A DNA stretch of 64,000 nucleotides, from assembly GCA_035610835.1 (NCBI GenBank), contig CM069448.1, forward strand, positions 29,476,583-29,540,582, written 5' to 3'. The position numbers and the translations under genes are program-made. A model generated the notes under the pieces. That model did no database searches. It was given only the letters and a program-made list of their open reading frames with translations, and was not told the DNA's origin. Shown one piece after another: positions 1 through 9,877 of the stretch; positions within the stretch are counted from its first letter, which is position 1, and the number at the start of each line of letters is the position of its first letter. Origin of the DNA: Ophiura sarsii. Its lineage: Eukaryota > Echinodermata > Ophiuroidea > Amphilepidida > Ophiuridae.

Positions 1-69
1 TGCAATAGTTTTGTGATAATTGACGACATACATTTACGTTGACGCGATAGTTTTGTGTTACTTGACGTC

Positions 70-500
70 ATAAGTTTAAGTTGAGTGGACATTACTTTTT
101 TTCTAATTTCTAGTTTCGAGTTACTTTTTTCGAGTTTCGAGTTACTTTTTTCAAGTTTAAAGTTACATTTTTTGAGTTTCGAGTAACTATTTTCGAGTTT
201 CGAGTTACTTTTTTTCGAGTTTCGATTTATTTCTTCAAGTTTCGAGTTACCTTTTTCGAATTTCGATTTACGTTTTTTGGAGTTTCGTATAACATTTTCG
301 AGGTACGAGTTAATATTTTCGAGTTTCGAGATTCGAATCACTTTTAATGAGTTTCGTGTCACTTTTTCGAGTTTCGGGTTACTTTTCGGTTTTCGAGCTT
401 CTTTTTTCGAAACTCGAAAAATGTAACTCGAAACTCGAAAATAGTAACTCGAAACTTGAAAAAAGTAACTCGAAACACAGACAAAAGTAAATCGAAACTT
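70..500. repeat. Degenerate ~24-bp TTCGAG tandem repeat with an inversion at ~411
   Basis: Units of the type TTCGAGTTTCGAGTTAC plus a T-run are repeated from about 70 to 410 and then run as reverse complement (GTAACTCGAAACTCGAA) from 413 to about 500. The junction contains the short palindrome TTTTTCGA/TCGAAAAA. The left part is about 330 bp and the right about 90 bp, so the arms differ in copy number. This is the centre of FB-1. Confidence 0.8.
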
Positions 501-539
501 GAAAAGAGTTACTATTACTAGAAATAGTAATTTGAAACT

Positions 540-2880
540 TAAAAATGACACACAACTTAAAATTATGTCGTCAAGTAACACAAAACTATGTCAATGTAAA
601 CTTATGTCATCAATTACCACAAAACTATTGCATCAACATAAAATTATGACGGCAACACAAAGTTATCGCGTCAACTTAAGCTTATGTCGTCAAGTAACAC
701 AAAACTACCACGTCAACGTAAACTTATGTCGTCAATTATCACAAAACTATTGCATCAACTTAAAATTATGTTGCCAACACGAAGTTATCGCGTCAACATA
801 AAATTATGTCGTCAAGTAACACAAAACTATTGCGTCAATGTAAACTTATGTCATCAAATATCACAAAACTATTGCATCAACATAAAATTATGACGGCAAC
901 ACAAAGTTATCGCGTCAACTTAAAATTATGTCGTCAAGTAACACAAAACTATCACGTCAACGTAAACTTATGTCGTCAATTATCACAAAACTATTGCATC
1001 AACTCAAAATTATGTCGCCAACACAAAGTTATCGCATCAACCTAAATTTATGTGGTCAAGTAACACATAACTATCACGTCAATGTAAACTTATGTCATCA
1101 AATATCACAAAACTATTGCATCAACATAAAATTATGACGGCAACACAAAGTTATCGCGTCAACGTAAAATTATGTCGTCAAGTAACACAAAACTATCACG
1201 TCAACGTAAACTTATGTCGTTAATTATCACAAAACTATTGCATCAACTTAAAATTATGTTGCTAACACGAAGTTATCGCGGCAACATAAAATTATGTCGT
1301 CAAGTAACACAAAACTATTGCGTCAATGTAAACTTATGTCATCAAATATCACAAAACTATTGCATCAACATAACATTATGACGGCAACACAAAGTTATCG
1401 CGGCAACATAAAATTATGTCGTCAAGTAACACAAAACTATCGCGTCAATGTAAACTTATGTCATCAAATATCACAAAACTATTGCATCAACATAAAATTA
1501 TGACGGCAACACGAAGTTATCGCGTCAACTTAAACTTATGTTGTCAAGTAACTCAAAACTATCACGTCAACGTAAACTTATGTCGTCAATTATCACAAAA
1601 CTATTGCATCAACTTAAAATTATGTTGCTAACACGAAGTTATCGCGTCAACATAAAATTATGTCGTCAAGTAACACAACACTATCGCGTCAATGTAAACT
1701 TATGTCATCAAATATCACAAAACTATTGCATCAACATAAAATTATGACGGCAACACAAAGTTATCGCGTCAACTTAAACTTATGTTGTCAAGTAACTCAA
1801 AACTATCACGTCAACGTAAACTTATGTCGTCAATTATCACAAAACTATTGCATCAACTTAAAATTGTGTTGCTAACACGAAGTTATCGCGTCAACATAAA
1901 ATTATGTCGTCAAGTAACACAACACTATCGCGTCAATGTAAACTTATGTCATCAAATATCACAAAACTATTGCATCAACATAAAATTATGACGGCAACAC
2001 AAAGTTATCGCGGCAACATAAAATTATGTCGTCAAGTAACACAAAACTATCGCGTCAATGTAAACTTATGTCATCAAATATCACAAAACTATTGCATCAA
2101 CATAAAATTATGACGGCAACACGAAGTTATCGCGTCAACTTAAACTTATGTTGTCAAGTAACACAAAACTATCACGTCAACGTAAACTTATGTCGTCAAT
2201 TATCACAAAACTATTGCATCAACTTAAAATTATATTGCTAACACGAAGTTATCGCGTCAACATAAAATTATGTCGTCAAGTAACACAAAACTATTGCGTC
2301 AATGTAAACTTATGTCATCAAATATCACAAAACTATTGCATCAACATAAAATTATGACGGCAACACAAAGTTATCGCGTCAACTTAAAATTATGTTGTCA
2401 AGTAACCTAAAACTATCACGTCAACGTAAACTTATGTCGTCAATTATCACAAAACTATTGCTTCAACTTAAAATTATGTCGCCAACACGAAGTTATGGCA
2501 TCAACTTAAATTTATGTTGTCAAATAACACAAAACTATCGCATCAACTTAAATTGATGCCGTCAAGTAACACAAAACTATCGCGTCAACGTAAATGTATG
2601 TCATCAATTATCACAAATCTATTGCATCAACTTAAAATTATGTCGCCAACTCAAAGTTATCGCGTCAACTTAAAATTATGTCGTCAATTATCACGAAACT
2701 ATTACATTAACTTAAACTTATGTCATCAATTGTCACAAAACTATCGCATCAACTTAAAATTATGTTGCCAACACGAAATTATCGCGGCAACTTAAAATTA
2801 TGTTGTCAATTATCGCGTTAATTATCGCACCAAGTTAGAATTATGTTGATAATTATCACGAAACTATTGCATCAACTTAT
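540..2880 (+). repeat. 122-bp satellite with 42+42+38 bp sub-units
   Basis: ATGTCGTCAAGTAACACAAA recurs every 122 bp (684, 806, 928 and onward to about 2392). Each 122-bp unit is three related sub-units of 42, 42 and 38 bp, all variants of AAACTTATGTCGTCAATTATCACAAAACTATTGCATCAACTT-like sequence. Two types alternate: type A has GTCGTCAATTATC and GTTGCCAACACGAAG, type B has GTCATCAAATATC and GACGGCAACACAAAG. The order B-B-A-B-A starting at 1294 repeats from 1904, giving a 610-bp higher-order unit. Open frames of about 69 codons in each unit are artefacts of the array. After about 2400 the units become irregular. Confidence 0.9.
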
Positions 2881-2933
2881 CATCTCGTCAACTCGTCATG
2901 TCCCTTCAGTGCTTCCGTAGTAAGGAAATAGTG

Positions 2934-3815
2934 ACTGGTTTGCTGTAGGTCAGGGAGTCCGTCAAGGGTGCATACTTTCACCAACACTCTTCAACCTTTA
3001 TGCAGAGTCGTGCATTGGATGATTGGCCAGGGGGCTGTCAGTAGGTGGATACCAAATACACAATCTACGTTATGCCGATGACACCACCCTGTTTGTTTTC
3101 CAAATATGGAAGAGATGGCAGAATTCCTGAAGAAAGTCAAGGTGGAAAGTGAGCAGCTTGGCCTACGTCTAAATGTCAGCAAGACCAAGGTCATGTCCAT
3201 ATAATAGGCACAGATGGTGTTGGAGAGCCTCTCATAGTTGATAATAATGAGGTGAAATCGGTCTCGAAATTCAACTTTCTTGGATCCCTGATCACCAAAG
3301 AGGGTGGTTGCAGCCAAGAGATTAGACACCGTTTAGCAATGGCTAGATCAGCATTGATCAACCTAAACAAGATCTCGGCTGACAGAGTATGCCATGTATG
3401 CATGTGAGACGTGGACCCTAACCAAAGCTGACAAAAACAGAATAGCTGCTTTATGTGGTGTTGAAGGCGTATGCTTCGTATCGTAATGGACAATGAGAAG
3501 GACTAATGACAGTATTATTGAAGAAATAGGGGTGTCTAAACGACTTCTTCATGCTATCAACACCCAAATGTCGAGCTACTTCGGCCATATCTCACGTCGC
3601 AAGGGTAACACCTAAAGAAGATGACCCCCGAGATGATCATACAAGGCATGATTGAAGGGAAGCGTATAAAAAAGGCAGATCTCGTTCCAGGTGGATTGAC
3701 CAAATAAAATTGATTACTGGACACCCTCTCCGTGATTGTTACTCCTTTGCTGAAAATCGGTATCCGTGGCGAAGTATATGTAAGGTCACGAGCTGTCAGT
3801 CATGACAGGACTGAA
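2934..3815 (+). pseudogene. Decayed non-LTR retrotransposon reverse transcriptase
   Basis: Conceptual translation with several frame changes gives the RT signatures GVRQGCILSPTLFNLYAE (about 2955-3008) and LRYADDTTLF (about 3066-3095, the catalytic YADD), then LRLNVSKTKVM, YACETWTLTKADKNRIAA (about 3395-3450), IEEIGVSKRLLHAI and SYFGHISRRKGN, and near the end SRSRWIDQIKLITGHPL and YPWRSICK. The order (RT palm, thumb, then a WRS-type tail) is that of RTE/BovB-like or related non-LTR elements; the clade is not certain. At least three frameshifts and stops make it non-functional. No 5' endonuclease region is present, fitting 5' truncation. It begins about 15 bp past the end of FB-1. Confidence 0.75.
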
Positions 3816-3900
3816 CCAACCAATTAGTAGGAACAAAATTCGAAGTAAAATGTTATTTTAAAAATAACAATGTTATTTAAAAATAACAAAACAATTAATT
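3816..3900. other. A/T-rich sequence before the assembly gap
   Basis: Short palindromic words (TTAAAAATAACAATGTTATTTAAAAATAACA) occur here in AT-rich DNA. No gene is seen. Confidence 0.4.
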
Positions 3901-4000
3901 NNNNNNNNNNNNNNNNNNNNNNNNNNNNNNNNNNNNNNNNNNNNNNNNNNNNNNNNNNNNNNNNNNNNNNNNNNNNNNNNNNNNNNNNNNNNNNNNNNNN
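3901..4000. other. Assembly gap, 100 N
   Basis: Exactly 100 N characters, which is usually a placeholder of unknown true length in a scaffold. Any frame read across it is meaningless. Confidence 0.99.
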
Positions 4001-4830
4001 TGTGACTCTGGGGATGAGGTTGTAGGGAAATAGTCAAAACTATTTCCCTAGGGAAATAGTACTTACTTGTGATAGGAATTAGCCAATGAATTGCCATGAT
4101 TAGTTCATGAATATTTATGAGGTGTAATAATTACGTTTTTTCTCTAAGAATCGGCCAAATAAATAGCACTTAGGAGATATTTTGCTGTTTTTCATCAGTC
4201 ACACTACATTGGACGTTTAGTTTCCAATGCTAGAAAAGTACAACCATTCATTACTCGGACCAATTTACTATCAATTTGTAGCTGAGAGTCAAAATTACAA
4301 TTGTGGAATATTTCATTAGACTGGCTTTTTTATGATAGAAAATGTATGAGGTAGGATGTAGAAATTATTGGATGATCCTCGTTTATCATAAGGCCAGAAT
4401 ATCGGAAAGTATTATATATACTACTAGCGGCGTACCCTCGCTACGCTCGGGCACTCGCTAGCTGAGTATTATGATACACATTAGATACATTCATGATTTG
4501 TAGCAAAATGAGCATAGATAATGAGTTCAAAATTATAGATTCCTGAATCTTTTTTTTCTCATTTGAAATAGACTTTGTTCACAGAAATCTGAGTTTTGTA
4601 GTGTTGTGCTATCTTTGAATCTCGGACCCAATTTCAATACCCTATTTAGGGGGGGGGGGGGGGGGGGACAATATTATAGTTACCCTGTACACCCAAAAAA
4701 TGTTGAATGTATCGCCCAACCAATTGCTGATTTCACTCTAATGGAATCCATTGTAAGTTAGGTGGAAACCGAAGGAGCTCATATACTCTCACACTTCAGT
4801 GCAAAGTCCAATAGTGCAAGTGTTATTATT
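4001..4830. other. Non-coding stretch with GC-rich CTAGCG motif and a 19-nt G run
   Basis: No gene seen. At about 4425-4465 lies the motif CTAGCGGCGTACCCTCGC followed by TACGCTCGGGCACTCGCTAG, an imperfect inverted repeat beginning and ending CTAGCG/CGCTAG in otherwise AT-rich DNA, possibly the end of a DNA transposon. A run of 19 G occupies 4649-4667. Confidence 0.4.
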
Positions 4831-4905
4831 ATTATAAGGATTTATATAGCGCATTTCCAAAAGACCAATGCGCTGTACAATATGTATACATTAGATAAAA
4901 ATATG
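4830..4905 (-). mobile_element. 3' tail of an L2-like LINE or its SINE partner
   Basis: Read on the minus strand, the sequence GCGCATTGGTCTTTTGGAAA then TGCGCTATATAAATCC ends in (ATA/ATT)n. The same tail closes the LINE at the right edge of the window (63967-64000, GCGCATTGATCG... GGAAATGCGCT) and resembles the tail at 15178-15250. No coding part is attached. Confidence 0.65.
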
Positions 4906-4974
4906 TTGAACAAAAACCAGCAGTAAAATAAGAATTATACATACATATTACATGATAAAATACACAAAAGCAGC

Positions 4975-5170
4975 ACTGAGAGAAACACACAGCCCGACGC
5001 CACACCCCCTCAAACACCCCCACGCAAACTCACCCCCACACCACATACACACCCCACCCACACTACCCCTCCCTCCCCAAAAATATTGCACACAAAATAT
5101 GGTACATTTACGTGACCACCTGATGACTGACACCATACAACCCGCCCCCCCCCCTCACACACACATTCCC
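4975..5170 (+). repeat. C/A-rich, strand-asymmetric low-complexity block
   Basis: Nearly G-free stretches of CACCCCC and CCCACAC motifs. The open frames on both strands are compositional. It lies beside the LINE tail at 4830-4905 and may be part of that retroposon's 3' region or an independent microsatellite. Confidence 0.5.
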
Positions 5171-5299
5171 CTACATACAGCTGTAGCAGCACTCGCAATA
5201 CCCATGAACAAACCAAACAACAGCCCAGAACCTCGTAATTTAAATTGTTATTTAGCTGCAGACATACATATACATTATATACCTAACATTGCATACATC

Positions 5300-6180
5300 A
5301 ACAATACTTAAAAACTGCATTTAAAAAGTAATACAAAATGTAAACCACTAAAAGATATAGGTAGGTATTGACCAATGCACAAGGGTCACAGTATTTGGGT
5401 ATTAGGCTATGAGACTGCATGGTTTATAGATTACCAGGGCAACCATTCCATTGATGAACTCTGTAACCTCAGGGTTTAGCCCCAAGATTTGGCCATAAAT
5501 GGAAATTAAATCTCGTTACTATATGGTTGGAAATACATAGGTTTTAATATATTTTGACTTATACAGTTAACTGCATTGTAAATTGATGTTTTCCAAGTTG
5601 TTAAAATAACATAATTAATACAAAGACAATGTGTTATGGTTATGCCAATCAAATCCTAATTAAACAATCCAATCGTTTAATTCTAGTAAAAGTCATTTAT
5701 TGCGGAAAGAATAACTAAATTAATATATGTATAAACAACATTAACTATTGGTTAGACCACAGTGGCGGTATGAGCAGGCCAAAATAATAAAATGTCTTAA
5801 GCAATAACATAGCAACGGGCTACAAAAACTCGAATTTCACGGAATCTAACCCAAATTTAAAAAATCAAACATAAACTGGACAATTGTGGGCCCCATACGC
5901 ACCCGCACAGAAAATTTGAAGTCAATCGAAGGTGCGGAAAGGGGAGAACATCTCCGGACAAAATTGGGCGATTCCGTATTATTATATAGATTATTGGTTA
6001 TGATTATCTCTTTTCTACCATTTCCCCTCAAAACCGAGGTGACTCATTTTAAATTACCTGATTGGATCATGGACAAAATGTCAAGAAAGCATATTTAGAC
6101 TGCCAGTTACCTTTCCAACTCCCATTTGTTTTGGGATTACTTTTCAGGTGTACCTATATAGAAATGTGGTATTTAGAATT
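5300..6180. other. Unannotated stretch
   Basis: AT-rich DNA with no convincing exon, repeat or RNA. Overlapping 60-70 codon frames near 5850-6100 on both strands look random. Confidence 0.5.
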
Positions 6181-6276
6181 TGTCGAGGCATTCGCGATTT
6201 TTAAATCCTAAAATGTGTTAACCAATACGAATTGGCAAAGTTAGGCAAATTGTGACCAGTGTTGTCTGAGGCATTT

Positions 6277-6554
6277 CAGACGACGATGGACACGCGAAAA
6301 CCTAAATTTTGAATTCGTATTGGAATAACACGTAATCGCGAATGTTGATCTAATCATTTTGAAAAATTCATCATAGGTTAGAAGACAATTTTCCAATCCA
6401 AAATCGTTGTGGGTGGCTAACCACCCGCAGTGTCCGTATCATTTTTTGAATTTAAACCGTTGTTAAGCATTCGTCCCATTCACTTGATCACGTAACCTCG
6501 TTCGCATGTTTTAACCTGAATACTCGTGAATACGCCCGTGTCCAGCGTCGTCTG
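6277..6554. mobile_element. hAT-like MITE with 8-bp target duplication AGGCATTT
   Basis: The ends are inverted: CAGACGACGATGGACACGCG at 6277-6296 and its imperfect reverse complement, CGTGTCCAGCGTCGTCTG, ending at 6554. AGGCATTT lies directly outside both ends (6269-6276 and 6555-6562). An 8-bp duplication with termini starting CAG suggests the hAT superfamily; there is no coding capacity. The left flank (CCAGTGTTGTCTG just before AGGCATTT) matches the element's own right end with two differences, so a second, truncated copy appears to abut it on the left. A relative is at 35607-35820. Confidence 0.75.
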
Positions 6555-6562
6555 AGGCATTT

Positions 6563-7077
6563 ATGTAACGTGACTGCGCCCTCATTCCTCTAGGAAGGAC
6601 GACACCAATTGTCATATTTTATATTTACCATTTTACTGAAAAGTGATAAGTCCATGGTTCAACATAGTTTTGTTCATAAAATAGACGTCAACTTCAGTAT
6701 TGTTGGCAAATTTAATCCATTTATATCTGACAAGTTTGTCCGAAATGAATAACAGCGATGTCTAGGAAATTGACTATAGGCGCACCGTCCGCACCGCATA
6801 ACAAACACTAACACTATCTAAATCACCTGCTCGTCTGTGTAATGCCTCATAAATACTGTACCCACTTTTCTTGAGGCGCCGTGTTTATTCTTAGGGCCTT
6901 AAATAAATCCAACAAGTGGGAAAGAACAGGCATTTCCTCCTGCGCATTTTGACACCTCATTTATCATAATAGCACCAATATTGATGAAGCAGGAGCCATT
7001 TGAATACAAAATGATGCAGATTCCATTGCTGCACTTTACCCTATAGATACCCATGAAAAGAGCGTGAACAAAACAGT
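6563..7077. other. Unannotated stretch
   Basis: No gene or repeat recognised between the MITE and the target duplication of FB-2. Confidence 0.5.
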
Positions 7078-7083
7078 AAATCT
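7078..7083 (+). repeat. Target-site duplication AAATCT (left) of FB-2
   Basis: AAATCT abuts the left terminus TACGGTGG at 7084 and recurs at 12601-12606 directly after the right terminus. Confidence 0.85.
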
Positions 7084-7099
7084 TACGGTGGCCCTGAAG

Positions 7100-7725
7100 G
7101 GTTATGACGAGTTAACCAGATGATGACATGACGAGATAAATGACTAGTTGCGAGATCATTTTCAGATGACATGTTTATTGACTAAATAATTGCGAGATAA
7201 TTTGCAGATGACATGTTATTGACTAGATAATTGCGAGATAATTGACGATGAATAATTTACGAGATGAAGACGTGATTATTGACTAGATAATTGCGAGATA
7301 TTTACAGATGACGTGTTTATTGACTAGTAATTGCGAGATAATTACAGATGGTTATTGACTAGTATTGACTAGATAATTGCGAGATAATTTACAGATGATG
7401 TGTTTATTGACTAGATAATTGCGAGATAATTTTCAGATGACGTGTTTATTGACTAGATAATTGCGAGATAATTTACAGATGACATGATAATTGACGAGAT
7501 GACGAGATAATTTACAGATGATATGATAATTGACTAGATAATTGCGAGATAATTTACAGATAACGTGTTTATTGACTAGATAATTGCCAGATAATTTACA
7601 GATGACGTGACTATTGACTAGATAATTGCGAGATAATTTACAGATGACATGATAATTGACAAGATGACGAGATAATTTACAGATGACGTGATAATTGACG
7701 AGTTGACGACTTTTTTTACGAGTTA
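7100..7725 (+). repeat. Satellite A, left arm (42-bp and 39-bp units)
   Basis: Units read GATAATTGCGAGATAATTTA then CAGATGACGTGTTTATTGACTA (42 bp), mixed with a 39-bp form containing GACGAGATGACGAGATAA. The opposite strand is free of stops for about 100 codons, which is a repeat artefact. The reverse complement of this array fills 11100-12570. Confidence 0.9.
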
Positions 7726-7729
7726 TCAG

Positions 7730-7890
7730 TTTTGCCAATACCGCGCTTTCGTCGTGATTTTGGGCTACTTTTGCTTTTGACTAGTGTGCATTGAAAAGGT
7801 GTGCTGTGGTTTGCTAAAAATTGGGCTACTTTCAACTCGGAGTTATTCCGGGCTGTTCCTAGGCAGAGTGAATTGCTTCCTTCAGTTGAT
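7730..7890 (+). repeat. Unique mirrored block, left copy
   Basis: About 160 bp containing TACCGCGCTTTCGTCG, GGGCTACTTTTGC, TGTGCTGTGGTTTGC and CCGGGCTGTTCCTA. The same words appear in reverse complement and in mirrored order at 10935-11095. It separates satellite A from satellite B in each arm. Confidence 0.85.
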
Positions 7891-8354
7891 GCCAAGTCGA
7901 TCAGAATAAGTTGCTATCTATGCTATCTTCAGTAGATAGCAAGTATATGACAGTTAGTTGCTTTCTTCAGTAGATAGCAAGTCTATCAGAGTAAAGACAC
8001 TGAAACCGACCCTCAACGAGACACCGGCTACGACCTACCCGCCATCTACGATGACCTGCTGTCATGTGATCGCCCAAAAGGTGGTCATGTGACAAGTGGA
8101 GGGAAGTAAACACTACGCTGAATGAAGGGGTCGTGACTCGTGATGACCTCGAAAGCTACGGAGCTCAAACACAATGGTTCGAAAAAGGTATCTAAATTAT
8201 TCCTCTATCAGAATAAGTTGCAATCTATGCTATCTTCAGTAGATGGCAAGAATATCAGAGTAAGTTGCTACCTTTAGTAGATAGCAAGTCTATCAGAGTA
8301 AGTTACTATCTTCAGTAGATAACAAGCCTATCAGAGTAAGTTGATATCTTCAGT
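7890..8354 (+). repeat. Satellite B, left arm, first part (38-bp hairpin units)
   Basis: The 38-bp unit contains arms TTGCTATCT and AGATAGCAA separated by TCAGT, then GTATATCAGAGTAAG. Each unit is therefore a potential 9-bp-stem hairpin. Units are interrupted by the segment at 8010-8195. Confidence 0.85.
8010..8195 (+). other. Non-satellite segment inside satellite B
   Basis: About 185 bp of higher GC that breaks the 38-bp array. It includes a short open frame of about 35 codons reading ETDPQRDTGYDLPAIYDDLL, ending in TAA. The product is not recognised. No mirror copy exists in the right arm, so it is an insertion into the left arm or was lost from the right. Confidence 0.5.
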
Positions 8355-9318
8355 GCTTGCTTAATTTACTTGCTTAATTCGGGTCGTGTCCCCGATCTAC
8401 GATGTTTCTCCACACTCTTCTGTCGTTCATTGCTGTCTTTATGTCACTCGTCTCCAGTCCAGTATCTTGCTTGAGTAGATCGATAAATGTCAGGGCAGGT
8501 CGTCCCGGCTTTCTTTTGCCATGTTTGGGGATCCAGTGCACCAGTTTGGATACTGGCTCCTCACTTCTGTAACAGTGGCCAGCAAACCTTGTTCTTCTCT
8601 TCCGGATCTTCTGGCTTATTTTGGGGAGGTCACCATACAGTTGGGTGTTTGGTATATGTTGTTTCCAGTTGACATTGAGTACTACTCGCAGCATTCTGGT
8701 GTAGCAGCCATCTAGCTCTTTCTGTAGCTTGGGGGTAATGGTCCAAGCTTCGCATCCATATAGCAGAACTGACTCCACCGTTGAGGCAAACAGACGAAGT
8801 TTGAACTTCCGAGATAGCGTTGACTTCCATATTTTGTTCATTTTGCCGCACGCTCTCCATGCTGCTGCTTTGCGTTGCTTAATGTCTTTTACCGTACTCT
8901 CCATCCAGGCACCAAGATATTTAAAATCTTGAACTTCCTCCAGCTTGTTGCCATCATTTGTCTGTATGGATCCCTTCTGGCTCTGGTTATATGACATAAA
9001 CTTGGTCTTCTTAGCATTCATTTTGAGACCGACCTTTGCTACTGATGTCTCAACTCTTTGCAGCAGATCTTGTGCTTGATGAAATTTCTCTGACAACAAT
9101 GCAATGTCATCGGCGAAGTCAAAGTCTGTCACCACCTCTGGCCCGATCCGCCTACTTCTACGCCTGTCAAGATGAAAACCAAGCTCTTCTTCTCTCCCCT
9201 CTATGGCTATCCTCAGGGCAAAGTCCAGCACAATCACAAACAGATATGGGGCAAGTGTGTCTCCCTGTAGAACTCCAGCCAATATTTCAAACTGTGCAGT
9301 ATCTTCAGTAGACACCAA
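8355..9318 (-). pseudogene. 5'-truncated RTE-like LINE reverse transcriptase
   Basis: A single open frame of about 314 codons (stop at 8374). It starts inside the RT domain: GVLQGDTLAPYLFVIVLDFA, then DFDFADDIALLSE with the catalytic FADD, KVGLKMNAKKTKFMSYN, FKYLGAWM, LLYGCEAWT and, at the C-terminus, GRPALTFIDLLKQDTGLETS and RRVWRNIV. The order and the tail match RTE-clade-like elements common in marine invertebrates. Endonuclease and N-terminal RT motifs are absent. No upstream ATG exists: the frame begins with TTG in satellite DNA. TATCTTCAGT occurs at both edges (8345-8354 and 9300-9309), consistent with a 10-bp target duplication, although that word belongs to the satellite. The intact frame suggests a fairly recent insertion, yet the fragment cannot be mobile by itself. 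Confidence 0.85.
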
Positions 9319-9877
9319 GTATATCAGAGTAAGTTGCTATCGTCAGTAGATGATATGATATTATTTGGGTCCTACGACCCTGGATAACCCAATAAGCTTA
9401 TTAGCTTATTTCCATTGGGGTCCGTTAGATGTGTGAACAGATACAGACCGGGATGATCCCCTACTCTTTACGAAAGAGTCTGTAACCTTTTTTAAACGTG
9501 CTCGGGTATTGCTCTTCCGATGCACGGGACCACCATTTATACGTGACTTCCGAATAGATAGCAAGTTTATCAGAGTAAATTGCTATCTTCAGCCTATCAG
9601 AATAAGTTGCTATCTATACTATCTTCACTAGATAGCAAGTATATCAGAGTAAGTTGCTATCTTCAGTAGATAGCAAGTCTATCAGAGTAAAATGCTATCT
9701 TCGGTAGAAAACAAGTATATCAGAGTAAATTGCTATCTTCAGTAGATAGCAATTATATCAGAGTAAGTTGCTATCTTCAGTAGATAGCAAGTCTATCAGC
9801 ATCAGAGTAAGTTGCTATCTTCAGTAGACACCAAGTATATCAGAGTAAATTGCTATATGCAGTAGACACCAAATATA
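9300..9877 (+). repeat. Satellite B, left arm, second part
   Basis: The 38-bp hairpin units continue after the LINE fragment, interrupted by the SINE at 9351-9553. Some units carry AGTAGACACCAAGT instead of AGTAGATAGCAAGT; the same variant is seen in the right arm as its reverse complement (ACTTGGTGTCTACT). Confidence 0.85.
9351..9553 (-). mobile_element. SINE body, (ATTTG)-tail subfamily, 5'-truncated
   Basis: On the minus strand it reads from the GAAGTCACGTATAAATGGTG region through GAGCAATACCCGAGCACG, CAGACTCTTTCGTAAAGAG, GGGATCATCCCGGTCTGTAT and GTTCACACATCTAACGG to GGGTCGTAGGACCCAAATAA. The copy at 47768-47952 (plus) is nearly identical and ends in (CAAAT)n. The copy at 28368-28832 has the same core but a different 3' tail and a tRNA-like head. 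Inserted in satellite B. Confidence 0.8.

Larger units (their letters stand above)
1..2919. mobile_element. Foldback element FB-1, left end outside the window
   Basis: Large inverted-repeat element. Bases 1-85 are the reverse complement of the 122-bp satellite that fills 540-2880, and the TTCGAGTTTCGAGTTAC-type repeats of 70-410 reappear as reverse complement at 413-500, so the axis of symmetry is near 411. The right end at 2919 reads, outward to inward on the minus strand, TACGGAAGCACTGAAGGG followed by CATGACGAGTT. That closely matches the terminus of the complete element at 7084-12600. The left arm is cut by the window edge, so its target duplication cannot be verified; the six bases after the end are GTAAGG. 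No transposase frame is visible. Confidence 0.8.

Noticed and set aside
499..2795. Series of overlapping 69-112 codon frames at 122-bp spacing
   Set aside because: They are the satellite read in rotating phases; codon content follows the repeat and no start context or splice site is present.
3873..4097. Open frame across the N gap
   Set aside because: Most of its codons are N, so it has no content.
5034..5311. Pro/His/Thr-rich plus frame as a protein
   Set aside because: It follows the C/A-rich low-complexity composition and has no complexity beyond it.
7433..7738. Minus-strand 101-codon frame with repeated CKLSRNYLVN peptide
   Set aside because: It is satellite A translated; no gene.
8374..9318. 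Intact autonomous LINE
   Set aside because: The frame is uninterrupted but lacks the endonuclease and the N-terminal half of the RT, so it is a truncated insertion.
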